Positions 1 through 10,580 of a DNA stretch of 64,000 nt are shown in pieces. The stretch covers positions 23,436,596 to 23,500,595 of the forward strand of contig CP099844.1 in the NCBI GenBank assembly GCA_030062745.1, written 5' to 3'. Origin of the DNA: Capitulum mitella (taxonomy: Eukaryota; Arthropoda; Thecostraca; Pollicipedomorpha; Pollicipedidae). Numbering within the stretch: the stretch's first letter is position 1; every line of letters starts with the position of its first letter. A program made the translations under genes and the position numbers. The notes beneath the pieces are model-generated. The model made no database searches and was not told where the DNA came from. It saw only the letters and a list, made by a program, of their open reading frames with translations.

Positions 1-3000
1 CCGAGTCGCCAAACTGCGTTCGTCGCCAGGCAGTCCGTTCCACCGACGGACCGTCGGCAGCGGCGGGGCGCCGTCGGCCGGCGCGCCGCTCTGCAGCGTC
101 GGCCCGCGCCGCCGCGCCTTCCGCCGCCGTCGGCAGCCATCGAGGCGGCGGCGGGCGGCGTAAGCCCCACCTAAGCCGGCCGTATTGATTGCGCGCCCCG
201 TGTCAGATATTGCGGGCTTTGCCGGCGGCGGCGCGGCGCGGCGCGACACGGCCGCCGGCGCTACAAATTCCCGACCCAGCCGGCCGGCGACGCGCAGCCC
301 GGCCGGTCCAGCCGGCCGCCGCGGAGACGGCCGCGCCGTCCCCGGCCCGGCGACGTCGCCGGCGGTCATAAACCTGAATTAGGTGGCCGCGTCCGCCGGC
401 CGTTAACCGACGACGGGTCGGCCACGCTGATATAAAACCATACGGCCGGGATTTACTGCGCGGCGACGCGCGGCGGCCGGCCGCGGCGTCTCACCGCAAC
501 GCCAGTCGATGCCGCTCGACCCTTCCGGCGCGCGGCGCGCGGCGCCGCGATTTATTCGGAATGTTTGTGCGGCCGCGGGCCGCGATGAAGAGGTTATGAT
601 CGGCCTCGATAGCACAGATTTACGCGCGTCTCCGGGGCGGAGGCCGGACGACGCCGGCGTGCAGCGGGCCCGAGGTGCCGCCCGCGCCGCCGCGTCGCCA
701 TGACGACGGCGCCGTCCGCGCGGCGCGGCGCGCGCTCGCGACCAACGGTACTCCGCGCGCACCATTGACAGGCGGGCGTCGCGCGCCGCAGCCGGGCCGG
801 GCCGGCGCCGGGCCGGAATTTTATACTCCCGGCGACATTCTCGCGTGACAAGAGCCGACGAAGACGTATTCTCATGAGCGCGATAATGCCACAAGGGGCA
901 GATTCTGCTGTCAGTAGACGTCACGCGTTCGCTCCGTCTCCGCGGAGGCCGCGGCCGGCCGGCGCGGGGCGGAGCGGCCGCGGGAGAGCCGAACCCGCGC
1001 CGCGTGAAGAGTTAAGTGATAGCGGCCGGACGGCGGCCGGGCGCGGCGGAATGAAGCGGCCGCGGCCGGCGCGTCGACCGGTCCGCTCCATAAGTCACAG
1101 CGAATACCAGCTGTCTGCCGGGAATGCCCCACTACGTCTCGGTCGGGGAGGGCCGGGGCCGGCCGGGGGTGGGCCCGCGCGCCATTAAACCTGTTATCAA
1201 AACGTTACCACGCCGACGCGCGCGCCGGCCGCTTTCATTAATTACCGGACCTCTTTACGGCCGGTAAAGATTTGTTTGCGGTCGGTCACGGGCGGTCCGT
1301 GACGACGGCCGTGAGGCGGCGGTCCCGTGAGTCGCCTGCAGACGCGTCCGCGGCGGCCGGCGCCGCACTCATTGAAATGCATGGGCCCGGGCGGCGGGCG
1401 TGATTTATACAGGCTGGCGGTCGCCGGCTGCGGGCGCGGCCCGCCGGCCGGCGCTGGCCCGCCCCTGACCCGGGTCACCTGGGAGGCCGTGTCACGGGGG
1501 AGGGGGCAGCAGTAGCGGCGCCGGACTGACCCGTGCCGCTCAGGCGGACCACCGCGGGCCGTGTTCGCTCTGCAGCCCACCGCCTCGCCGGCACTCTGAC
1601 GTCGCCATGGGAGTGAATGACGTCACCATGGGAGCGGGCTGCGGCGGCGACGGACGGCGCGGACGGCTGAGACGGAGCGGAGCCACTGTCCGCAGCGGCA
1701 GGACGCGCTGATGAATGACAGCCAATAAAACGGTCCGGACGACCGAGGCCGGTCCTCAATATAGCAGCCGGACGGCTGGTTCACACCGCTCCCGGGCCCT
1801 TGCAATAAAACTATATTATGCTTTCCTTCATAAAAGCAGCGAGCCAAGGCCAGCTGAAGGGTTGTTTTACGAGCCAAATTGCATTAGCCATGCCGAATCC
1901 GAAGATTTACCGGGGCCAGCAGTGTCGTTTCCCATTCGCACCGGGAGTCCGCCCAGGATCCTCCAACTTTGTCTAAATGGCTTAAACAGAAGCCCTAAAG
2001 ATGGCCGAGCCGACCTCCTATCCGATAATCCCATTACGCGCGGCGTGTTTTGGCTGCCGACATGCAACCGGGGCATTAGGCAGCCGCAGCGGCCGTGTCA
2101 TCCCAGCCGTCGGGCGGAGGCTTCCCCGGTGCGACGGGTCGCCGGCCGAGCTGCCGCGGCCGCGGGCCGGCCGGCCGGCAGCCGCGGCCGATAGCATCGC
2201 CGAGATGGCGGCGGGCGCGGCGCGAGCGCGGCGCGGCGGTCAGACCGCGCGCCGGTCACGATCCGCGCACGCCGCGATCGCGGAGATGAGCGGCCGTAAT
2301 TTATTCATTGTACGTGGGAGGCGACCGGTCGCGCGGCGACGGCGCCTCCGCCGCGGCCGGCGCGGGAGAGGGCCGCTATTTTCGGCGCGGCAACCCCGGC
2401 CGGCTGGCATCCGATGAATGGGATTAGCGGCGTCGCGCATTGTCGCGTTGAAGTCTCCTGTCATGCGGCGCAGTCTACGCAAACATTCCCGGCGGAGAGC
2501 CGTTCGGAGACTGCAACGCACGTCGCGCGGCTTGGCTCTTCGCGGGCGGCCACCGCGGCGCGGCGAATTGGGCCCGGCGCCCGTGTGAGCGCGCTGTTGC
2601 GCCATCCGGCTCGCTGTGAACAAAGACGGTGGGGCGGCGGGCGCCGGCGCGGCGGCCGGCCGCGCCGCCGGCCTGCGTGAGCCCAGACACACCGCTCGTC
2701 CAAACGTCGCGCCGTGCCAAGAACAATGTGGTGAAGCGGGCAGTTGTTCGCAAGAACCCTTTACCGAGGAGACAGAGGATTACATTGATGCCCGTGTTTA
2801 TTTGGCTACGGTGTAAGTTTGGGTTAGTTGTCAAAACACGGTTGGGTGCCCTCGCCGGGGCCCGTTTTGTTGATGCTGCCCGTGTCGCTATTCCGGCGCA
2901 CCGGGCACGATGAGTGACGCAGGAAGGTCGCGCCTGCCGCACCAGATTACCCGGACGGCGGCGATGAGCGAGGAAGAATGCCGTCGACCCAGGACGGGCG

Positions 3001-3110
3001 AACGAAATCGCCCGTAAACAGCGTCTCGATTCAGAAGATTCCGACGTGTTTGGAAACGATGAGCAGTTGCCTGCGAAGCGCAATGACACTAGCCGCTCAG
3101 CATGTCTAAA
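1..3110. other. GC-rich, CpG-dense island (presumed intron 1)
   Basis: About 3 kb of very GC-rich DNA dense in CG and GGCCGGCC-like palindromes. Short AT-containing words sit inside it: TTCATTAATTACC at 1234-1246 (homeodomain-type TAATTA core) and a fork-head-type GTAAACA at 3014-3020. No reading frame here resembles a known protein. Open frames on both strands are alanine/arginine/proline-rich, as expected from composition. Because the Zic/opa exon at 12173-13136 reads leftward and ends in a splice donor, this stretch is inferred to lie in its first intron. A regulatory role is inference. Confidence 0.6.
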
Positions 3111-3360
3111 GTCGTTAGATCGCGTTAAATATTTAAGTCACGGTGCGCCGCTCTCCACATCGATTTTAGCGATCAGAGCTTTTTCTGCCCACCGTTCATC
3201 CCATCTCTTATGAACTTTCAGTCACCGATGCGAGACGAGAAAAATTCAAAACGTTCCCAATTATTCCCCGGGCCGATGATCAATGGTAAATTAAACATCA
3301 TTGTCGAAACAAGGCAACAAAAACGCATCATTTATCACCGGGAGCGGGATCGATCATTTG
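3111..3360. other. AT-richer spacer between islands
   Basis: Moderately AT-rich intronic sequence. No gene, RNA or repeat is seen. Confidence 0.5.
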
Positions 3361-4010
3361 ATCATTGAGATGCCACGACCAGGCGGCCGGGAGAGCGACG
3401 CTCCAAATAACGCGGACGCGCCGCGTCCGGTCGTTTACTGCGCCGCGCCGAAGGCCGCTGGCACAAACCCGGCGCGGCGGCGCCGGCCGGCGCCGGCCGG
3501 GCCACCAGTTGGCATGGTATCTTTAGGGAAAGAGAAGTGAGGGAGTCTCCAGACGCGAATATGGCAAAACGAATTCATTGATAGCATCAAATCTCGATGA
3601 TGATGCTTGCTCTGCCATGTTCAACGCAATGGCAAGTCATTGCATGAGTTCTCCACAGCCCTCCGGCGTTCGATGAGCCCTGTTCACCGCCCGCGCCCGC
3701 CGCCCGGAGAACCTGAGCCTTCACCACCACGGCCGGGATGGCCGGGCTGCGGTCCCGCGCGCCGGCCGCCGCCGTCCTCTCCCGCTCTCCCGCCGCGCCG
3801 CCGCCGGCCGGCCGGCGCCGCTCATCCGACACTGAACGTGGCCGACGGCCGCCGCCGGCGCGGTAACAGTACACATGTACCGACAGGTGATCGGTAACGG
3901 CGCCCGGCTTCCGTCCGCCGGCCGCGGCGGCCGGGCCGGCGGCGCCGCCATCATGGCCGGCCGACCGTCTCCGGTGTCGGCCGCCGGACGCGCCGCCCGG
4001 CCGGAGACGG
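3361..4010. other. GC-rich island (intronic)
   Basis: CpG-dense DNA with repeated GCCGGC palindromes and no supported coding sequence. The long minus-strand open frame crossing it, rich in Ser/Pro/Ala/Arg, is explained by the pyrimidine-rich minisatellite next door. It grades directly into that minisatellite at about 4010. Confidence 0.5.
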
Positions 4011-4420
4011 CGGAGGGAGCGGAGGGAGAAGAACTGGCCGATGGGAGGGAGCGGAGGGGCGGAGTCGGCTGGCGGAAGGGAGCGGAGGGAGATGAACCGT
4101 CCAGCGTAAAGAGCAGAGGGAGCGGAGATGAACCGTCCGGCGGAAAGAACAGAGGGAGCAGAGATGAACCGTCCGGCAAAAAGAACAGAGGGAGTGGAGT
4201 GAGCCGGCCGGCGGGAGGGAGCGGAGGGAGCCAGTCGGCCGGCGGGAGGGAGCGGAGGGAGATAAACCGGCCGGCGGGAAAGAGCAGAGGGAGCGGAGAT
4301 GAACCGGCCGGCGAGGAAGAGCAGAGGGAGTGGAGTGAGCTGGCCGGTGGGAGGAAACAGAGGAAGCGAGTCGGCCGGCGGGATGGAGGAGGCGTCTGAG
4401 GAAGGAGCCGGGACGGAGGA
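4010..4420 (+). repeat. Minisatellite, ~36-bp unit, purine-rich
   Basis: About ten degenerate tandem units of about 36 bp (range about 29-37). Each contains a GAACCGGCCGGCGGGA-like head followed by an AGAGCAGAGGGAGCGGAGAT-like purine tail. Unit edges are clearest from 4097 to 4330. The plus strand is strongly purine-rich. Open frames through the repeat on either strand are by-products of the period (36 is divisible by 3) and the lack of stop codons. Confidence 0.85.
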
Positions 4421-4860
4421 AGCAGGGGCGTCAGAGACGTGAAAAGTACCGAGAACAGGGAGAGGATGGGTTGGGATGCCTAAAGTTTGGAAGACGGGAA
4501 CATAGAGAGTGGGCAAGAAAAGCAAACGGAGCAGGAGATAAAAGAGCAAGGAGATGGAAAGGAAAATATCCAGACGAAGGAGAGACACAAGGCGTAGAGG
4601 TAAGCATGACAAAGGGAACAGACGCTACCAAAGGGGCGGCAGAAGGAGCGGGAGAGACAGAGGGAATACTGGAAGTAACCGATGTGCCGGGAGGGGGAGC
4701 AGGAGCTGGGTACAGGACTGCATTCATTCGAGCAGTACGGCGGTCGTGCAGCGGTGATATACAGCGGGCCGTCAGCTGACACCAGCTGCAGGCCGGAACA
4801 GGCGTCCAGACAGCGGGGAGGTGAAGGCCGTCCGGTGAACAAAGAGCCGGAAAAATGAAA
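4420..4860. other. Purine-rich flank of the minisatellite
   Basis: The plus strand remains strongly biased to G and A for about 440 bp beyond the tandem repeat, ending near 4860. No unit structure or coding sequence is recognisable. It may be a decayed extension of the minisatellite. Confidence 0.5.
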
Positions 4861-4979
4861 TAAGACTCGCGTAACTGGCATCTGTTATCGCCAGGACAAT
4901 TGCAGTTTGTTTTTTTCTGTTTTCGTGCTATTACGTGTGGTGCCAACAGCACCAGCCAGCCATGTCTGAAGTGTGCTTT

Positions 4980-5265
4980 ATTTGGTGCATAATTCAACTC
5001 CCACTCCGAGTCGTCCCTGCGGGCTCCAATTTTAATGCTCTTATTAAAGTAATTCAGCGTCCGCGATTAATCATAATTATCCATGCCAACCCATCAATTC
5101 CCTTGTCTTTATGCAGAAACGTTAATTTTCCGAACGAGTGGATCTCGACATCGTCCAATGGCCGCCCTATTTCGCAGAATTGCAGTCTCACGAAATTTCC
5201 GCCATCATTTCTGACCCGTCCTATAAAGTGAATTTATTGTTATGACATCACTTTATGAAACATTT
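4980..5265. promoter_or_regulatory. Candidate conserved noncoding element
   Basis: A roughly 280-bp moderately AT-rich block just left of a GC island, with high-complexity sequence and no repeat character. It is dense in homeodomain-type cores: TTATTAAAGTAATTC near 5040-5054 and GATTAATCATAATTATCC near 5064-5081. AACGTTAATTTTCC follows near 5118. Its composition and position inside the long Zic/opa intron fit an enhancer, but this is inference; conservation cannot be judged from one sequence. Confidence 0.3.
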
Positions 5266-6000
5266 GGAGCGACTTGGCCGCGCTGCACACAGGCGGCGAG
5301 ACCTTGCCGCGTGAATTATTCTGAAATGAAACGCGAGTGCAGCTCTTTGAGAGCGTGTATGTCTGTATGTATGTGTATGTGGCGCGGCGGCCAGCCATTG
5401 CACGGAGCACGGCAGAGCGGCCCTTCTGCGCGGAGCACTGCGGAGCACTCCCGAACACAGTCGAGCACAGCCGTTCAAACCCGGTCGAACACGGCCACGA
5501 TTGTCCGCCGCGCTTGCCTCTGTCATCGGGCCCAGTTAATGGCCGACCGTACCGCCCGTTTGTGTACGCCGGTTATGCTAGTTTCGCTTCGTGCCTTGAA
5601 TAAATAATCTCCCGATGATGTATTGCGATACACACTGCTCCGCGACGTTATTAATTGTTACGCCGGCGTAAATATTTGTCTATTCAATCGACCCAGAAGT
5701 CGGGGGCGGCCGTTGCGTTTTCAAAATACCTGGCGGCCGGGGGGCGACGGCGGCCGTCGTCGCCGCCGGCACGCTGCCGGGGAGCGACGGCCGCCCCGAG
5801 CCGGCCGCGCTGTCGACTCGAGCCGGCTCGACTCGCCGAGTCCGACTCGCCGGCTCGCTCTGGGGTAAACAGGGCCGCCGGGGAGATTGACGGGTGTAAT
5901 GGAGGTCGGGCCGGCGGCTGGCCGGCCGGCCGGCGCTGCGCGTGGGAACGGGTGCCGGCGCCGGGCGCAGTTTTTGTCCGGCGACCCGGCAGGAAATTAT
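5266..6000. other. GC-rich island (intronic)
   Basis: CpG-dense, with several GGCCGGCC-type palindromes near 5920-5935. It contains a fork-head-type GTAAACA at 5865-5871 and the word TTTTTGTCCGGCG near 5971, which has close relatives in other islands. A short degenerate (GTAT)n tract lies at its left side. There is no credible coding sequence. Confidence 0.5.
5354..5382 (+). repeat. Short imperfect (GTAT)n microsatellite
   Basis: An imperfect GTATGT run at the left edge of the GC-rich island, under 30 bp. Confidence 0.7.
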
Positions 6001-7285
6001 GAACGCTGCATATCACAGATCCGATGCACCGGCTAGTTGGAATGAGAAACAGAAAGGTAGAGTGGAAGGCCGACAGGGAGAGGCATGCTCAGCAGGGCTT
6101 TAAAGGGATGTGAGACAAAAATCGCACATGATTGTATATCAAATGGCCATTAGACACGGTAACCAACGTTTCAAGACTTAAAATAAAAACTGATTTTATA
6201 TCCCAGCATGTAAAATTGAACGGTAATTATACAGCATTTAAGTATGTATGTGTAAACTGTTTTGTATCATGTTGAATATGAAGGCTTTGCTGACTAGCGT
6301 GTACGTGCTTAATTTCAGCTGCGTGAACCAGGCGCGGAAAATTTCATTACGAGGTGGAAAATGATTGCAAAGTCTTATAAGCATGCCAAATATTGAACCT
6401 CCATAACGAACAAGTTTCTAGGCTAGATGAATGCAATCGAACGGGCTGAAGCGGATAGCGTTGGGATCATACCCCATGCTAAGTTGAGTTTGTTGACGGA
6501 CTCTGACCCCGCTACATAAGTTATGTGCATGGACACCCATAGAGTTAAGGCCAATACACTGCTTAATCAAAGCTCGTGGGGTACGGCTCCACCAAAGTGG
6601 TAAATAATGAACAAAAGGCAAAATAAAATCATAATTTCTTTCAAGGAGATGAAAATATGGCGTCATGCATGAGCACAGTTGGAATGATCGCAGATATAAA
6701 TGGCCCACATCACGGGCGAAAGCCAGCTGGGGTGGATTTGGATTGTTTTCAAGCTTGCTCCGAATGATTCCCCGGCGACACTGGCGATTTTCGCACCTTT
6801 TCTTGTTTGCTTCGCTTTGTTCATGTCCATCGTTGTTTATCGAGACTGGTCTGTTTGCGTAATCAACAAGAGGGACTGGCAGAACAATTTTTGTCGAAGG
6901 AAAAATACATACTTATACGCTCAAAGGGCATAATCTATGTCAGTTTCGTCTGAGATGATGAGAGATCCAACAGCTTTTGGAACTGCTTTCATTACAGCCC
7001 CCATGTATAGTGATAACATGACATGCCTGTAAGGGACGAGGGGGGGGGGAGGAGACCTGTCAGCCGTCGCCCAGAGACAGCTGTCCTAGAGACAAATCCC
7101 ACCCGGTGGATTTTGGACAGTGCGATGCGCCTCGAGACAGAAACAGCAAACCTCCCTTGTTGTTACTAGGTATGACTTACGACGGCATAATTCTCCTGGT
7201 CGGTGCCTTATCAAAACAAGGAAACGCGATATTATCGCCATCCGTCTGCGCTAAACCAAAAACAAATAAATCCTTTCAGCGCGCT
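6001..7285. other. AT-richer intronic spacer
   Basis: Ordinary AT-rich sequence apart from a short poly-G tract near 7031-7041. Open frames are short, overlap on both strands and look like chance. I see no gene or repeat here. Confidence 0.5.
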
Positions 7286-7707
7286 CCAGCGTTCGCGCAG
7301 TTGCCGGCTCCGTGTCGCTCTCCGCCGTGTCGGCTGGGTCTGAACAGGGTCCGGCCGTGTCGACATTGTCCGCCGCCATCCAATCAGGAGACCGCGCTTA
7401 TCGCCGGCATCGCATCATCTGGCAACCCCGCGCGGCCCCCGTCCGCGGCCTACACCAGATACGATCGCGCGACGCGAGGACGCGGCCAATAAATCCTGCC
7501 GGCATCAATCACGCCGTTTAATCGAACCGTTCCCGGGTATGTGTCGGGGACCCGGGCTGGCGGCCGGCCGTCCGGCGCGGCTTCTGCCGGCGCCGTGCGC
7601 TCGGCACGGCCTCCGCCGCCGCTGGGAACCGACCTCACAGCTCACAAACACGCCCGAGTGGCCCTCGGAGGCAGGCAGCGGGCCGGGAGAGGCAGCGCGC
7701 CGTCGCT

Positions 7708-7745
<38 letters not shown>

Positions 7746-8120
7746 GCGGCCGGCCGCACCGTTTTGTTATGCATATGACACCGGGAATAAAGCCCGAAAC
7801 GTGATCGTCGTGCCAAACGGAGGGGCGAGCGCGGCGCGGCCGCCCGGCGCGTCCCGGCCGCGCGCAGACACGCACGTCACGTGACGGAGCTCGCCGACCC
7901 CGGCCGGCGGACGACGTCCCGTCACGTGAGCTGCCGCGGTCGAGTCGCGCGAGCCCCGCGATATTGCCCGTGCTTCGGGCGCGGGTCGCCGGGGATTCGG
8001 TGACAGCCGACGTCTGGCGCTGACAGCGCGCTGAGCCCGGCCGCGAGCTGCAGCCTGCCTCAACTCGACCGGGGTTCGGCTGTCCCGCGGCCTCAGACAG
8101 GCTCTGCTGGCTGGGCTCAG
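7286..8120. other. GC-rich island (intronic)
   Basis: CpG-dense DNA with several CACGTGA/GTCACGTG E-box-like words near 7876-7928. It encloses a CCG trinucleotide run. Frames are low-complexity Ala/Arg/Pro and are not credible as protein. Confidence 0.5.
7708..7744 (+). repeat. (CCG)n trinucleotide microsatellite
   Basis: About 12 uninterrupted GCC/CCG repeats within a GC island. It would encode polyproline, polyalanine or polyarginine depending on frame, but no supported gene contains it. Confidence 0.9.
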
Positions 8121-8385
8121 TTACGGCCAGTTGAACTGGGCACGCGAGGCCTGCTGTGGACTGCGTGCCAGTCGAGGCAATCGAAATGAAAACCGTGGAA
8201 TATTTTTATTTCGTATTTTATAAGCCTCTTCAGGATTACAAATATCTTTTGTTCCCGCAAAGGGCATTGAACGCTTCCTTGCATACGGTTACAGACAACG
8301 TAACAAACGCAAGCATTACCGGCAAGCACATTAGGCCACACTCAAAACCAGATGGATTACATCTGAGGCTAACCAAATCCCATTA
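8121..8385. other. Spacer between islands
   Basis: Moderately AT-rich, with no feature recognised. Confidence 0.4.
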
Positions 8386-9080
8386 GCCCGCCTGCGCAAG
8401 GGCGGGAATCCAATTGCAGCAAACCGAATACGGCCAGTTTCCCCAATCACGGACGGCGTGCGGTCCGCGCCGGCTGAGCACGGGGAGGGCGATAATCCTC
8501 CCGCCAACCGGAAATGGAGGGTCAAGTGGGGGCGACGCCGCGGCGCGTGGGAGACGGATGAGGGGTCAGCCCCGCGTCGGCCGGCGGTGTCGGCTGTCGC
8601 GTCGTCGGGCGCCGCCGCCGCCGCCGTCGCCTCCAGACGCTGAACAAACACCGGCGGCCGGCGCCCGAGGCGCGAGGCGCGCCGGCCCGCCTCGACGGCG
8701 GCCGATCGGCGTCCGTCTCGCGCGCGCCGGCCGCTCATCTCGGCGAAGAATGCGCCGCTTTTTGCGGCGCTCCGATCGCTCGGCGGCAATTTCGGCGCAT
8801 GAGTTGTGTGGCAGCGGCGCGGCCGTTTCTCAGGCGGCGCTGGGCCGCTGGCGTGCCGGCGGCTCGTACCGGCCGCGGCCCGGAGAGCGGCCGCCGCGGC
8901 CGGCAATTAACAGTGTGCATTTACAGTAAAACATGGCACGGTAGCGGCGGAGGCGGGCCCGACCCGGCCCTCTATGATTTGTGGAGTGGGGCGGCGAGAG
9001 GTGAGCCGCGCGGACCCGCCGGGCGGACGCTCTGAGCTGGCTGGAGCCGCGGAGATCGCGTGATGGTCGCTCTCGGGGCC
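8386..9080. other. GC-rich island (intronic)
   Basis: CpG-dense DNA with ACAAACACCGGCGG at about 8644 and ordinary GC-rich filler. I looked specifically for the missing Zic finger 4-5 exon here (minus strand, expected EKPFKC...CDRRFANSSDRKKH type pattern) and did not see it. Confidence 0.5.
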
Positions 9081-9170
9081 GTGAGAGGAAGCAGCGCGGA
9101 GAAGGGCTGCGAGGTGGGTAATCCGCATGGGATAGTCTAAATTTCAGCTTCTTTAAAATACACAGTAGCT

Positions 9171-9319
9171 CATGGCTGGCGGTCCTGAGAAGATTGGGAG
9201 GTCCGGACCCCCATATTCAGGGATTTTTTACATTAGACATACGGCAATGGCTCGAAAGAAACGGTCTAAAACCCATGCGAGCCCCCCTCCCAAATAATTC
9301 TCGAAGATCTCCAGCCATG
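9171..9319. mobile_element. Short hAT-like MITE (149 bp)
   Basis: The ends are inverted copies: CATGGCTGGCGGTCCT at the left and AGATCTCCAGCCATG at the right. Similarity continues inward, with a GGGAGG block on the left and CCTCCC on the right. The flanks CAGTAGCT (9163-9170) and CAATAGCC (9320-9327) agree at six of eight positions, as expected for an aged 8-bp target duplication. Eight-base duplications are typical of hAT transposons, but the ends are not the classic CAG type, so the class is tentative. It has no coding capacity. Confidence 0.5.
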
Positions 9320-9327
9320 CAATAGCC

Positions 9328-9800
9328 TGAAGTCATCCGAGTGGGGCGTATGCCATGTCCTGATATGATTTACTATGACTCTGTTATATGCTGATCTCCA
9401 TTTTTAACTTGAAATACCACCACACCTTAACTTCGTGCAAGGCTCACGTTTATTCCGGGAACTCATTGGACTCATATGGTAGGGATTCGATTGCGGTCAG
9501 ACGTTGGTTACAACCGGAGACTCCCTCAGAAATTTCCCATGTCATATCGAGCACATCAGTCAAGTGCCAAAAGTGCCACAGATAATACAGGAATGATGCA
9601 GTGACTGCGGACATATTTTCCGTTCAGAGAGGAAATGAACGAAATGGATGAGTGTCTCAGCATATCATCATTCCATACTTTGTTTTAGCTCTGGATTCTG
9701 GGCGCGTTGTTCAAACTACTACTGCGACCATGTTTTTACTCCAAAACCTCAAAATTTAGTCCACAGCCTGCAATCCAAAGCTTGTTTCTGTCCTACCCTG
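9328..9800. other. AT-rich intronic spacer
   Basis: Nothing recognised beyond ordinary AT-rich sequence. Confidence 0.4.
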
Positions 9801-10200
9801 TGATGGAATTTATGTAGTCTATTCGATGTCTGTTCGGGAAAATATCAAACATTTAGTTACTGCTGACCAACGCTTATTCAGTTCCTCCTCACTACGACTG
9901 GCAAACTGGCAAACGAAAACATTTCCACAGTGCAACAGTTCCATGGGTGAGATCATGCATATCACAGCAGAATCACGCACGTAAATCAAGCTAGTGTCCA
10001 AAGCCCGCTTCCATCCTTCTCTTTCACGGACTTTGTGGAGCGATGTCTGTACGGGAAAAAATCAAATATCAAACCAACTCTAGCTCAACTTTTCCCCACT
10101 GCGACTGGCGAACGCAAAAATGTCTGGAAGGCAACAGCTTCATGGGGTGAGATCATGCATCTCACAGCAGAATGAACACGCACGTAAATAAAGCTAGTGT
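9800..10200 (+). repeat. Tandem direct duplication, ~200-217 bp unit
   Basis: Two diverged tandem copies. Shared landmarks are CGATGTCTGTTCGGG (9824) and CGATGTCTGTACGGG (10041), GAGATCATGCAT (9949 and 10149), and AAGCTAGTGT (9988 and 10191). Spacing varies from 200 to 217 bp, so the copies differ by indels. No protein is encoded. The second copy runs directly into unrelated sequence at about 10200. Confidence 0.75.
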
Positions 10201-10580
10201 AGCAATACAAAAACTGCGAGCTTCAAATTCCCTCGTTGCTGTGGAATCGGTGCAAATATTTGTAAAGATGGTTAACAACTATATATTTCTGCGGTTTTAC
10301 TTTCTGATGAAAACAGCGCTTTTTCATGAAGGGACAATAAAATTCTGGCTGTGTTTGCAAAACCAGGGTAAGTAAAAACGATGAGAATGAGGGCAGATGA
10401 GTACGTGATCCTTTTTTGTTTTGGATGGAAAGAAAGCACTTAATATTGTATTTCCTCCCTCCATCCGCATGAAAGCCATCCGCCGCCACTCTGCCAAATG
10501 GAGTGACTACCAAGCATACCATGTTAACGAAATGGACCACTATTTCAGACTGTCCAGAAAAACAAGATGTCTCAGTCAAG
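10201..10580. other. AT-rich intronic spacer
   Basis: Nothing recognised; overlapping open frames on both strands appear to be chance. Confidence 0.4.

Noticed and set aside
3587-4612. 341-codon minus-strand open frame rich in Ser/Pro/Phe
   Set aside because: It is produced by a 36-bp pyrimidine-rich minisatellite whose period is divisible by three; there is no domain and composition explains its length.
6418-6708. 96-codon minus-strand frame in AT-rich intron
   Set aside because: No motif, no splice context that links it to the Zic/opa gene, and length within chance expectation.
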